DNA of 64,000 bases from Rostratula benghalensis (taxonomy: Eukaryota > Chordata > Aves > Charadriiformes > Rostratulidae), in contig VXAI01000083.1 in NCBI GenBank assembly GCA_013399305.1, positions 1,267,840-1,331,839 on the forward strand. The letters are read 5' to 3'. How positions within the stretch are numbered: the stretch's first letter is position 1; every line of letters starts with the position of its first letter. The notes under the pieces were generated by a model, which did not search any database, was not told the origin of the DNA, and saw only the letters and a program-made list of their open reading frames with translations. Made by a program: the position numbers and the translations under genes. Positions 49,791 through 63,009 of this stretch are shown here, piece after piece.

Positions 49791-52559
49791 TTCAGTGTGC
49801 TGGGAAGGCGAGGGGACTGGAAACAAGAAACACACCTCACAGTAAGCGGCACCTTGACAATGTCCAAGCAACACCATTCAATTTGCAAGCTGGAAATTCT
49901 ATCAAAGCCCAGCCCTGAAGCAGCAAGGACGGCTGTAGGATGGATTTTACCATCCTTCCACACATTAAATACCATCCTACTTTGCATCAGCTCCCACAGA
50001 AATAAATAACTCAAGAAGTACACAACATAAATAACAGCAGAATGGTTAGGGGGGGAAAAAATCCTCTCTCCATTTTCTAAAAATAGCTTCCTTTTGGCTA
50101 TGTTGTTCCTTTATGACTTTCCTTGAGAAAGTGGTGATGAACAGAATACTGATCGGGAATTGCTAGCAGAGTCTGTGAGCACAGACTGCCTCAGAAGCAT
50201 CATTAAAAGGCACATTTCTCACACAGCCTCCTGTTTCTCCAGTGGAGGAGAAGGTACTTGCAATCTCCTTTTTCTCAAGGATGGAGCAGTGACTGCCTGC
50301 TCCCTGCTTCTCTTCATCCATGCAGAACTCAAAGGTTTCTCTACCCAAGATGTGCCTCTGCTCACACAGAAAGTTCTGCTCAGTGCCTCTCGGGCTGGGA
50401 GGCTTCTGAGCCTCCACAGGAAATTCAGCACAACCCCAGCACTTGCTCTGGTCTTGCAGGGAACTGCCACTAAGACCCACAGACACTCATGGGAAGAAAG
50501 CTGCATCTAAATGGTCTTCAACAGTCCTTCACTAGGCCACCTCTTAACTCCATGCTGTTAATTCTGATGTTCACAAATACAGTGGTTATTACATCCTGAC
50601 CAGTGTTCATCTGAGGAACACCCATTCTCTGCTCCACAGCAAAGCTTCACAGATCAAGTGAAGCTCTCACATCGGCACATTTTGAGTTAGACACAGCCAC
50701 ACTGAGTTCACACAAATAAGCTCTTCCCTGCTGCTTTGCAAGCTTTCTATGGTTTGCCCCCAAAGCAAAAGCGACTTTAAAGTCAGTTTACAGTTTTAAA
50801 AATGAAAACTGGTTTAAAAGGCATGTTTGGTGGGACATGACCATCCTCTTGTCCTGCAGGCTGAAGCCATTGAGATTTGCAATGCTGGTGGGATTTCACC
50901 CAGAGGCTGTGAGAAGATGGAAGATTTGCTTTTCCATACAACATCCTAAGTTCTTCTGTGGGAAAAGCCTGGGCAACAAAACCACTTTCTTGGTCTTCAT
51001 TGCAAGATTTTCCAAATCCCCTGAAACGTGCTGCAATGGAGGAAAACCATCTGCACTGGTGGTGCTTGAGCTATATAAAGCTGTTAAGGAAGGGAGTTGC
51101 AGGAGTCAAATGCTGTGCTAAGCATATGCTTATAGCCAAATAAATGGACAAAAGGTTAAATCAAAGACTATCCACATTCAAGGTTTATTTCAGGACCCCT
51201 TCTTCTATCACTACTGGGGAGCCACAGCCCTTTCAGAAACAAGCTGTTCCTGCTATTGCTGGCTTTGGACAAAAAGCATACTGCTGCTAACCTCTTACAT
51301 AAAGTGAGCAGACAAACAGCTGAATTGCTGACCCCTAATGGCCTTTTCCCTAGGATTTGTGGGTTTGCACAAAGAAGCCAACATTTTACATGCAGTCCTT
51401 GATGGAGTTTGGAATTGTGCAGAAAAACTGTTTGGAGTGCACACTCTTAACCCAATTGTTTGTGTACAATGTTCCTCCTCTCTGATGCCAAACACTGTAG
51501 GTCTCCGGGTTATTTTGGTTTTTTTTTTTATGCTACTTGGCCATACACAACTTTGAAACCCTGTATATACCTCTACGGACATTAACATCGTGATGTAAGT
51601 ACAAGTTGCAGTCAGGGATTTTCCTCTTTGTTTCAGTCCATCCTCTTCTTCCAGCTGAGCTCTCATAGCTCGGTAGATATAAGCTCCAAAATTGCAAAAC
51701 ATTTCTTGGCTACAAATGCACACATTCTGTGACTGAATGCAAGGAGCAGGCAGCAATATGCATCAGGTTTATATCATGAGTGGGAGGTATTTAGCAAGAG
51801 CAGTTGACTGAGCCTGAGTTTTGAATAAACAATTCTCTTCATCCTTATTTGCAAATTGATTTAACAGATTTATGTTTTTTATAGACTTCTGTTGATTGAC
51901 AGTGTATATAAAACATCCCTAAGGCTTTGAATGGAGAACCATGGGCAAACCTCAGGCACAAGGTGCCAACCCACACTAAAGCCGCACCTTTCTGTTAAGC
52001 CCCAGGCTACACTGACTAACCCAGTGCCTCCAGCAGCCTGTCCCCAGTTAGAACCATTAAAACTGCTCAAACGTGTTGGTAAAAGCATACACTGCAGCAG
52101 AGTGTTTCAAGGACCACACACTACCTGTCACCAGCGCACCGCGGGTTTTCAGACATCCCCGAGTTGATTACTTGGGCCTTGCACCTTGGAGGATGAGAAA
52201 GTGCAAGTGATCCAACAGCCCAACTGATACATATACACAAGCTTAGGATGAAAGCCCAGAACGCCACAATACTTGAATTCAACAATAACAAAACAGCATT
52301 CAGGCACAATAGCCAGCACAAAAATCACCATTGTACATTTGGTTTCCAATTATTCAAGCGCTGAGCTACTGAAACCTACAGTATATACTATTCTGTACTT
52401 TTCAGCACTACTAAATCCTACCTTCAAATTTTTGTTTTAATTTGAAGACATATTAATTGTTGTGAACACATAAAGTATTACCTGGAATAACACTTCAAAT
52501 GCAAATTAACAGCTCCATAAAATTATTGTACCATAGAGTACCATGGTTTATTAACAGCA

Positions 52560-52830
52560 GATTTGCAAGGTTAATTTTCAATTATGTATTTCTTATTAGT
52601 TTCCTAGCTGTCTTGCTATTATTAAATTTAAAGAGGAAGATACTTTCAATGTGTCCAGCTTCTCTGACATTATTACTGATAATTATTCCTATTTTCCAAT
52701 TTGTGTTACTCTCATGTCTTGCAAAATTTGTAATTAATGAGCAAATAATTATAGCGGCACTTACTAGAGCTGCTTTAGTTAAAGCTGCGTCAGCTTCTGC
52801 ACTAGGATCCCCATTTTTCAAGGGTTTATA
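52560..52830. promoter_or_regulatory. candidate conserved non-coding element
   Basis: Clean unique AT-rich sequence with many homeodomain-type sites: ggttaattttcaatta near 52570-52585, gataattattcc near 52678, tgtaattaatgag near 52729-52741, and aaataattatagcgg near 52743-52757. A tgcgtcagc AP-1/MAF-like site lies near 52786. Open frames exist on both strands (110 and 84 codons), which would be odd for an exon but can occur where substitutions are few. The translated products are low-complexity hydrophobic and match no family I know, so a non-coding element is preferred. Confidence 0.35.
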
Positions 52831-55800
52831 ACTCAAGCATAAAAATTCATTCTGGGCAGGGCCTTTTCATAAGAACTGTCTGCTGAGCATAATTTTTTTG
52901 TTTTTAAGTGTTTCTAAGAAGCATTATTCAGTCTCTTTTTAAGTTATGGACGATTTTTAAAGTCTTAAACTTCCAAGGGCATTAAGTTTACAGCTCTCAA
53001 TTTTTCTATGCTCTAGCTTCTCTAGAATAAAGGCATTTTGTTTTAAGGTGAAGGCATTCACCTTTAAAAATATAAGTAAGATACCTCAGCATCTCTAAAG
53101 ACCAGAACCAGGTTTTTAATGCCTGGTGGTCATTAGCTTTACAAAACAGACACAGAAGAGAGCTTGACATTCAGGGATGTTTATGCTGATCCCAACCAGT
53201 TAAGTATTCATGCACATACTCAATTAAGGCACATGAGTGGTCCTTAGGAGTCAACAGGCCTGTCTATGCTCTCCGAGATGCACATGGCATTCACTGCCCT
53301 GATTCAGCAAGACAAAGCATTTCTTTTGATGCAAGTTTTAGGCTGTCCCTATTCACCACAAACTGTTGTCCACACGCTTCAGAAAACTGAGCGTCACAGG
53401 GTTCACTTCTTCAGGATGCTGAGGACCTAGTGGCGCTTAAACCCTCAGGGCTTAAAAGGCTCAGCACTTTCTTGGCAAGTTGCTCAGCATCATTGCATCT
53501 TGTCTGGTATCAGTATAAAACTTACCACAAAACTATCGAGTCTCTTTTGTCTGAAGAGGATACCCACACAGCAAAAGCAGTGGATTCCAAAACGCAAGGT
53601 TTGCTATGTACCCCGTAGGCTTTGCCAGAAAATAGAATTTGATAGTCACAACTCCAGAGCAAACAGATTCTGCAAAATTTAGTCACTACAGGACAGCACA
53701 TCACAGCTGCTTCCTCTAAATATCTTTTGTGTTGGGTCATCCAGCAAATACTGGATGCACCCCTTCATCACTGCCTTGTCTTCTGTATACCTTCTACAAA
53801 GTGCCTTGGAGCAATCACCCAGCTCTTAGAATGCCACTCCTAGAGCTGTTTCACCTCCTATTCCGGTAAATATTTTCTTTGGCTGACCTAGTGTCATGAG
53901 TTTCCCCTGTTAAGATTAGGTCGCTAAATCTAGTCAGAGGAATCTATATGTGCTGATATTCCCCAGTTGCTGATGGCCTCACATTTTGACTGTAACCATG
54001 GTGCTGCTGGATTTATCATGGCTGCATGGCACAATGTGTACCTCATTATTCTTTCCTGGCAGCTTTGTATCGCTTTTATTTAGCTGTAAAAATAATTTAC
54101 AATTCTTGAGCATCTGAATTAAAAATAAAATAGAACTATAACATCGAGAGCTGGAGATTTTATGCAAATTTATTTATAAATATAAATCACATTTAGAATG
54201 CAAAATTACACAAATGTCATCTACAAATCACTATCTCTTAAATAAATTAATTCTTTACTTTTTAAAAAATAATTCTTTAACATGTTATCTACATAGTTTC
54301 AACATGAACAGAAACTCAGTGTAAAATCCAAAGTGAAATTTCAGTAGCCTGGGTTTCCGATGGGATCAGTTATGTGACAAGGAATTTTTTCACTTCTATG
54401 TCATTGACTTGAAATTGCTTCAGGTCACCAGCCCGTGGCACTCTCCATCAGCTGCTCCTGGCCTCGGATGCAATTTGGCTGCAATGAAGTCACTGACAAA
54501 CTCTCAGTTGGCTTTACTGGGGCCATGATGCCCAGCTGTGCTCAGAGATGTACAGGAAACGCAGGGCCAGCATGGGTCAGCCTCATAGTGTTCATGTACC
54601 CATGTCACATGCACAGCCCAAGCACCTGGTCCAAAAGATGAGTTGTTCAAATATCCCAGAATAACATTTGTGGGGAAACCCAGCTACTTGAGTCTAATTC
54701 CAATACACTAAGCATCATCAATCCAGATTATCTTTACTGTTTTTGGGGATTTCAGAATGATAGAGAATGCATTTTTTAAAGTGGGATACTCGTGATGGGG
54801 GTTTTCTAACTAAAAATGTACTTTGAGTGAATAATTTAACAGTAGTTATTTTGCTTTCAAAATTATCATAGATTTTGAATACAAATATTGCTTCATAAAA
54901 TTTCTTTTAAAACTTCTGACAGTTTTTTTCTGCTCTAATCTCAGCCTTTGTCTTTTAGCCCGTTCTGGGGCTTGGTTATTTTACCATTGTGTCTTCTTAC
55001 ACAAGATCTCTGCTATATTTATGGGGGGGAAAAATCAGTAGTTGTTTTCTTGACTTTCCAATAAAATAATCCATATGAGGTCTCAGTTTTGATGAACAAT
55101 TTCAGTATAACATCCCTTCTACTTGGTGGAAGCAGTGTCCAAACCATCTCAGAAGTCTCCATGTTTCCCCATCCTTGTGCTACACTGAGTTCTCCACTGT
55201 GCAGCCTTGTTCCCATTGCACTTGATCCACTAAGAAAGGGTGGAGAAATATTTCCTAAGGAAAAAAAAAACCAACATACAAACGTTAACTACCAATGCCC
55301 TGCTCTTTCATTAGCTCTGCTTCTATGTTGAGACTAAATACAACTTTTGAACCAAAAGTAAACGCAGCAAATGACTTCTCCTTTAATCAGGTGTTTACCG
55401 TGCTGTACCTGGATAATCCACACCACCACTCAACCAACTTTCTTGGCCTCTGCTCACTATAGTACACGGAAAAGTAACCAGCTGCATTTTGCTATGTCTT
55501 GCAGATCCCTTGTAAATGAAGTCAGCTACCATCTCAGACATATTAAAATGATTATTTAAGCATTTCATGCTAACTGATGTGCCATCTGACTTTGCCTCTT
55601 ACCTGCTGCACAGTGCTTGCTTGGCTTTCTGTGCATACAGCTGGGGTGAACCACGGGGACAAAACCCTTCCCAATTTGCATTTCTCCTGCCTGCAGCTTG
55701 CCTGCCAGCTTGGGGGAAGCCCAGGCAGCAAAAGTCTGCCTACGGAGCACCTCAGGAGCCCTTTGAGTTTCAAAGATGATTTTTAATTATGGATTTGGGC

Positions 55801-56554
55801 ATTCAGCAGCCGGCAGGCTGATCTGAACACCCACATCTCTCTAAGGACTTGGTGAGACCACAAAACTCAAGTCCTGCCATGACTGTTACCACATGTGCTA
55901 CTGCTGTAGGGACATCGATACTTGCTTGTAAAAAAGGTACCTCAATACCACAGTCAGTGTTAGAGTTGGGAGCACAAGGAACACAGGCTCAGGTGAATTT
56001 TGCCTTTAAAATTCTAATAAATAGCACATGGTTTAAATTTATTTTTTTTTAATTTCATTTTCTGAGAAATTTCACAGGGAAGAAACCCCAGGATTACAAC
56101 AAAAAAATATTTAGAAAAAGAACCTCTGAAATTTACCAGGTTAGAAAATTCATGTCAGTGTTTTTAACCATGCCACAGAATTCCTTAAAAGAAACAAAAT
56201 TTTTGGTTAAGTCTCATGGCACAACATAAAATACAAATAAAAAGGATATTCTGGTGGATTAACACTGAGGACATGTTTCTAATTTTATACATTTGGTTTA
56301 TCAGAAGCACAACACCTTTTCTAGCCAATATTGCTTCAGCAGCTTTCTCAGAAGGTGCCACAGTGTTGTGGACACAATACAGTCATATTCCCCAACACCA
56401 CATTAATCTTGATATCTGCAGGGTAGCAACACCTACAGTGAAGAGCAGGAGAGAGATGGATATGGATGTTCAGCTTTCCATCCTCACTGGTACTGGCCAA
56501 ATGCATCCATCAGGGTACCCGTGCAATTGAAAAGAAAGGAAGAAATGAAAAAGA

Positions 56555-56598
56555 GAAATAAAATAAAATAAATTAAAATAAAATTAAAAAAAAAAAAA
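56555..56598. repeat. AAAT-type simple repeat ending in an A run
   Basis: Degenerate aaat/aaaat units followed by a 12-A run. Low-complexity sequence. Confidence 0.85.
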
Positions 56599-56939
56599 GA
56601 GGAAGGCATGTGAGCAAGAAACATCATAATTAAAAAGATCCAAGTTAACTAGAGACCAGTTTAACGAATATAGAATAGTTTTACATCTCAGGAGGGAGTA
56701 TTACTCTTACAACCTCAGACAGGGCCCGAGGCCCCAGTCAGGAGGAGTTCATGTGCTTCAGTCCCATCACAGACAATTGGATTTAAGCACATGTTTAAGT
56801 ACGTGGCAGAGCAGGGATGGTTTGCGAGATCCCTATAAAAGCACAACCTTCCATTCTCCCAAACCATATGGATTTGACTTCCCATATGGAGTGACAAAAT
56901 AAAAATATATTCTAAAAATAGCTCTCAAAAAATGCACTG

Positions 56940-57260
56940 GCTGAAGGCTGCTTCCTGTGCTACAATTTGATTAGCCTTGTGTTTTATTTCTTCAGCAACG
57001 ATTTCAATTTATCTCTGATTTGGAGCATGAAAAGCTACTTTTATAGTTGTAAGCAGAGGAGAAAAAAGCATCGGGGAAGCAAATATAGAGAGCTCTTCTG
57101 GCTTTATAGGAGCTGCAGGAACAAGTAAAATGATTTTAGAGCAGCAGAAAACAAAGTGATGCTGGGAGATGATCTATCTTTGCAATCTGTATTTAAGTTC
57201 CCTGTCAGCCCCTCTGCGGGTGCAGAACATTACATATTCTGTGCAGCTCTAAAGTAACCT
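56940..57260. promoter_or_regulatory. possible conserved non-coding block (weak)
   Basis: Unique sequence with ttgattagcc near 56968 and a catcggggaagcaaatatag segment, next to a small CpG-rich patch at 57290-57420. No coding frame. It might be a regulatory element or a minor promoter region. No TATA box or clear transcript start can be fixed. Confidence 0.2.
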
Positions 57261-57289
57261 AAAGGAGCCAAAAATTGTCAGTGCAGAAA

Positions 57290-57420
57290 TCCCCTCTGCA
57301 GGAGGGATCTCTGCCAGCACGGCTCCTGCCCGGCTCAGCGCGGCGGCCGCACGCAGCTCCCTGACAGCTCCTTCTGTCCACCCCCACGCGAGGAGCTGGG
57401 GGAGCCGCTCCCTCCGTGTC
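57290..57420. other. small CpG-rich patch
   Basis: About 130 bases with a clear local excess of G+C and CpG (agcgcggcggccgcacgcag near 57338-57357, including a gcggccgc octamer). The rest of the window is CpG-poor. It is shorter than a normal CpG island. It could be a remnant island, an unmethylated regulatory element or a GC-rich repeat scrap. Confidence 0.6.
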
Positions 57421-60400
57421 ACAGCTTTGATGGATGGTATTGAACATCATCGTTCCCATTTGGGCTCTGCTTTAAGATGCCTTCTTAATAATTGTAAATT
57501 TTTTTATTTTTTTTTTTTTTAAGAAAAAAAGGCAACCTGGAAATTCTAAATTCCTTCCCACTTCAGCTGGGTCAGGCAGCAAACTATCAGCCAAGTGCCT
57601 GAGGAACTGCTGGTGGCATCTAAGACCTGAAAGTAGTAGCTTTGGAGGAGGGGAAGGAGAGAAGATCAATCTTGGTGGAAGCCTCAACCATCAAGTTCTC
57701 ACTTGAAGACTCAAGTAGTAAGCCTCACAGCGGCTCTCAACAGGAATTAGTTTCCCCCTCATTGGAGTTTGAAGGCAGCTGGAGAATAGCACTACAGCAC
57801 AAATACATCATATTCCTCAAGAGGAGCCAGACAGCAAGGTGTCTCAATAAGGATCCTTCCTTTGGGGTCCTCTGTGAAGCTCCTGCCATTCCAAAAGTTG
57901 CCCACAGATGCCTGGGCTGTGCTGCTCCCTGGTTTAGGTTGCTGCCTTAGGCTGAAGACCAGGATTTAACACCCACCTCTGCTCAAGCAGCAATGCAAGC
58001 ATGGGAAACTGTCATTTATTTTTCTGGGCTATACAGGTCTCCCCAAACCACACCTGTCCTTGTCACCTCTGTGAATACAAGGTGAGGTAACTACTCTGGT
58101 TAGAGACATACATTTCTCATTATTTGTGTCTTTTGCCAAAATAAGTAAACAGTTAGATAGCAGACAGACAGATAAGTAAAAACATTCGCGTTCAGCTTTC
58201 CACAGTGATGAAGTAAGCCATGTCATGCTTTTCCAGCCTTTCAGTTTTCCCACATCCATGAGTTTGCTTGGTTTTATGCAAATGATAAGTGTGTATTTCC
58301 TGCAGACCTCTGAAGCTGTTTTCATAACGCACTCTCTGGGAGTGCTTTCTGTCCTGTTTCTGGGTTAATATTGATTGCTGGTGTTGCAAAAGTGAAATAA
58401 ATCTACGAAGAATCATGTTTACCAGAAAACTGTGCCCCTCTCCTCAGCACAAGAGGGGCTAGTGAGCACTGGTGGGGTGGGATGGAAGGGGCAGAGCAGC
58501 TCCCAGTGCCGGTTCAACCCAGAAGACATGAACAAGAAGCAAAAGGCAAACCCTTCTGCCAACAGCAAGAAAAAAATGGCAAGACCGATGGCCAGGATCC
58601 CTGCTCTGAGCACCAGTGCCATGGTTTGGGCTTTTGAATGCTCATCTCCAGGCCACAGCCCAGAAACTGTGGCTGTTGGAAATAAAGTTACTTTAAGGTT
58701 GATTTTTTTCCCCTCTCTCTCTCTCCCCAGTCTACTAAAGCTTTAGGAACAACTTTTTTAATCTAAGCAAAAACTCTAGATTTACTCTTAAGAGAGACCT
58801 TTATAATGTCTAAGAAATATTAAAACTGAAAATGGAAAACAAAAGATATCTAGAGTGGGAAGAAGCTGAGCTGTAAAAGCTTTGGAAGAAAAAAGATTAG
58901 AAGCCAGCTTTTCTCTAAAGAATTTATAGAGAAAAAAACCAACACTTTGGAAATAATTATTTATAAAGTTCAAAGTACTTGGCACCCTTTGCTTTGGTAA
59001 GATAAGGGGCAACCAATAACATCCATAGTCACAAGAAATTAGTAGAATTACATCTGTCAGTAAAAGTAAATTTTTTAAAAAATATATATTTCTCCTTAGG
59101 AGGAATAATTTTCTTTCTTCAAATTCATTTTTACATTGCTAATAAGTCTCTTAGCAGTAGATTATAAGTGCCTCTTAAGCCAGGAACATGCGGATTGCCC
59201 TGAGCGCAGCCAGTGGTCTCTTCTCCGGAAAAAAAGTGATTGAAGCTGAGGAGAAATTTGCCTGAGGAGGTTCACTGCAGGTGTTTGGTCCTGTGTTTGG
59301 AATCCACACCTTCACAGAAACTGTTAATAATTATTATCCACTGCCAATCTTCAGAGACACGATCTAGGACTATTCTGACCTTTTTACCTCACCTTATATG
59401 TAGACTTGAGCAGGCATTTTTAGGACTACATGCCCAAGGAGTGGAAAAGAGCCCACCTGCCTGATAACCTGTATAAGGCCCATGAACCTTATAATTTGTC
59501 CAAAATGATCCAAGAACTGTCTGAAACATCCTAAACCTGGCACCTGCTGAGTCAAGTAAACCCTTTAAGATTATGTAAGTTCAGAAGAATTTAATTTCAG
59601 TAAAAAAGCGATGGATGAGAGACAGAGATGACCAAAGACAGCCCTCTCAGGCTGACACTGAGAGGTCCCATTTTTCCAAGCTCCACAAATGTGGCACTTT
59701 TCCAGAGGAGATGCTAAAGCATACCTCTGTGCTCTCTGAAGGTGAACAAAAGTGGGAGCTGGATTGAAGCCAGAAGACAAGTAGTGGATACAGGACACAA
59801 ATAGAGAAAAAAAAAAATTACACATGACTAGAACAATCTGAAAAAAATATTAATGTCTCTTTGTGGATTAATTTAATTCTATCAACTCTGCTTAAAGGCA
59901 TTGAGAAGCCCCCAGCCACCCTTGGCACCTTACCTGCACAGCGCAGAAGCTGCTGTCCTCCCCAGCTGGGAATTCACCGCTCTGACACCGGTGCCTGTTG
60001 GTGTCCTCTCCTGTGCTGGGAGGGGCAGAAAGAATAAAAGAACAATTTCAGCTGGTAACACCTATATGGAAAAACAAGCTGTTTTCAGCTACGTTATTGT
60101 CAAGTATTGCCTGCTCTGCAGTGCTTTGCACAGAAAAGTGTCAGAAAAAACGTGCCTCAGGAAGCTGCCTGGAAAATAAATGCAATTGCTTAATTGACAC
60201 ACAGAAATGCTCACCTGTGCAAAGAAAATATTTAAATTATGAAGAAAGAGGATCAGCTTCCAGCTTTGGATATTCTGGGCAATTCTCTGATTGATTTGTG
60301 CATAGGCACTTCACTGAAAAACAGATTAGAGGTGTCTGTGGCCAATGCAGCCACTATAAGAAAGCATCTGACAGTTACAAATCTAAATCCAGCACCCAGA

Positions 60401-63009
60401 AAAGGGGGTAAATTCTTTAAATCAAGTTATTCCATTTTAATTCCTCACATCCCTCAATTTTGTTTCAGACTTTGTGGCAATTCAAGTCAAAGGGCTAAGT
60501 AAATATTTTCTTGCAGTGTGTGGAAGATGATGTCAGGCAGTGATGGAAGTGAAATACTGACTTTGTATAACTGTTTGTACCTCAGATAGAATTGACTCAT
60601 TTTGTGAGATTATAGAAAATGCATTCTGTGATTATATATGCCCCTAGAGGCCTTGTGGAGGTGAGATTATGCATCTCACAATTCTATTTTACCAGGAAAA
60701 AAACAGAGTAAATAAATAAAAAATCTGCAGGATGTGACTTCATCATGCACTATTGACATCTGCTTGTATGATTTAAAAGATGTTACTATAAATATCATAG
60801 TTGCTAATGTAAATGATGAAGAAATCATAGGTCAATCATATAATAATAAATATTAGCTTAGGTTTCCCAAGGCCAGAAATGCTTGAAATAGTAATTGGAA
60901 TTACGATTTTACTCTTGAATTATGTGATACTGAAAACACTTTGATTGCTGGTGCCTTCCTGGAACTGCTCCACTAAAGCCAAGCAGATACACACTCTAAT
61001 CTTTCTTATTCCAAGAAATAATGGCATCTTTTCATTACAATTATTTTTCTTTCAGGTGGGCACAGCCCTCAGAGCTGCCTGTCTGTTGTCCCTGTCGCTC
61101 TGGGTGCTGGTCTGAGGAAGCAGCACCCCACCTCTGTCACCTGTGTTGAATACCTTGGGGTAAGGTAGAAAAAGAGGGAAAAAAAATCTTCCTAAGTGTA
61201 CACTCCAGACACAAAGCAAGTCTCTAACCTCCTCCTCAACTGCAAGACACTTGCCTCTTAAACACCAGAATAAAGTGCTCTCAAATCGCATTAATGCAAT
61301 AGCTGATATATTAAATTTGATGAAAAACTGGTCCAAACAATATGGCTTAAATTGACAAAATACCCTAACTCATGGCACTATTTACGACACCGCTGAATTA
61401 CCCTGGACACACAGAAGGCACAAAAAAATGCGGCTGCACCTTCAGCGTAATTTATTTAGGAGTTATCTGGCAACACTTTGTGCAGCAAAAAATCACCCCA
61501 GCCAGCCTGGTGCTGCAGAGCAAACGCTTTCCTTCCAGAGGGCGAGGGGGCTGATAGTCACTGTAAAATGCCAAATTGTCATTCTTCACCTCCTTTCCCC
61601 AGCTCCATACGTCTCTCCCTGTGATGACGGCTGCACGAATTTGTCCCAGAATGATCTGAAAGTCAGAAGCTGCTACATGAAAATATTTTAAGTAATAGAA
61701 GTTGCTGGGTGATTACTGTATTACCTGGGGATTCCTGCCAACTACTGCATACAGCAGGCTTTGAAAATGCTACTAAATCATATTTTTTACAGGGAAAAAA
61801 GCCACCACTATCTAATCCTGAAATGCTATCTCAATATTATTGGGCTGTTTTCCTTTAATGCCTGTAATTCCTTACTGATGGGAAGCTCATAGGTGAGCAG
61901 TCATGTTCTAGCTGGTGTCTAATGCTGAAATACTCTGTATGAAAAAAATCCTGATATGCCATGAGTATTTTAGCACAGTTACACAAAAGTCTAAAATTAG
62001 GCCATAAATTATATAATCTTGCAAGGAAACAACACATTTAATGACTGTGCCAAACCAGAGATAAAAGCTGAGGAAGGAAATAGCATCTTTCTCATTAAAT
62101 ATTAAGTATCAGATCCTTCAAACATTTCCCAGTGATGAACTCTGTGGGAGTTTGGCATCTGTATTTGTGTGTATTCTATAGAATATGCTTATGCATCATA
62201 TACAAGTGCTGAATGTGATTTATGGAGTACACACAGAGTAAGTATATTTATAATGCATAAATGTATTCCATCAAGTGCAGAGAAGGTGATTAGTGACAGT
62301 TTCCTAAGAGGTTTAATCAGATATCGTGATGGCTTATTTCCAACGTTGCTCCAAAAGGGTTTTTCATTACAGGGCACTCAGAAAGAGCAGGTAGAGGCAT
62401 CGCTTTTTCACACTTACAGAGGCAGCAGATATCACAGGCTTAGACATCAGCTCTGTGCATCCTCAGTAGGAATCAAGAATCCTGTAAAAGAAGAAAGATT
62501 ACCAGGTTATAACAATGGATTTGAAAGTTCTCTGCAACATTTGAATCTCTCCTCTAATGCTACTGTGCCTAGTCTTTCTTCTAACCTCACACAAGATTAA
62601 TCTGATTTGATCTATTTAAAATAATGCAGGGGTGAGGTTTTGTACATGTTGCCTGAAAATTTGTAAGCAATGCCCCTGAGACTGATGGCCAGTGCTGATG
62701 TCCTGAGTATGTTAACGAGAGGGAACGAGAATCTCTGATGAAATAAGCAAGATAGAGCTCCCGTCCTTGCTGTCGTCAAAGCCTCTTTGATAACCATGTC
62801 CTTTTATTTGAAAGATTTGAGTCATTTGTGGATTGACTATATAATCCTTGTGCTGAAGCCTGGGAAAACTGCTGTTGATGCCCTTGGCAAATTCTTATCC
62901 TAAAAAAGCATGAAAAAGAGTAGCAAGTAATTTCAATTCCATAAAATATATTAAATGCAGCACACAGGTATGTAAATGGGAAACTCCATAACTGTAATTC
63001 GCCAATTTA
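57421..63009. other. gene-free stretch
   Basis: No supported gene. Holds the weak hydrophobic-frame candidate at 58419-58622, a strong splice-acceptor-like tract ending at 58730 and several short A or T runs (for example near 57499-57520 and 59807-59818). A 143-codon frame at 62169-62600 has no recognisable domain. Confidence 0.55.
58419..58622 (-). other. short hydrophobic open frame, possible exon (weak)
   Basis: Minus-strand frame of 67 codons starting MALVLRAGILAIGLAIFFLL. Residues about 3-34 are strongly hydrophobic, like a signal anchor or transmembrane segment, followed by a hydrophilic stretch and a Pro-rich part. The start context is accATGg, a good vertebrate initiation context. 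The stop codon lies within ctggtaaac, which could instead act as a splice donor. No family is recognised and there is no supporting promoter. The T-rich character on this strand alone can produce hydrophobic codons, so chance is the default explanation. Confidence 0.12.

Larger units (their letters stand above)
48561..56939. other. gene-free stretch
   Basis: No supported gene. Frames of 153 codons (51756-51295, minus), 116 and 107 codons (50160-50510 region, both strands) and 110 codons (52499-52831) have no recognisable domain. Possible conserved blocks are listed at 49550-49790 and 52560-52830. An AAAT-type simple repeat lies at 56555-56598. Confidence 0.55.

Noticed and set aside
50160..50510. 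Overlapping frames of 116, 107 and 95 codons on both strands
   Set aside because: Mutually overlapping frames with no domain; GC-richer local composition lowers stop frequency.
51295..51756. 153-codon minus-strand open frame
   Set aside because: No recognisable domain, low-quality composition, overlaps a plus-strand frame, and this length is expected by chance in six frames of 64 kb.
62169..62600. 143-codon plus-strand open frame
   Set aside because: No recognisable family, no splice or promoter context, and within the length expected by chance.
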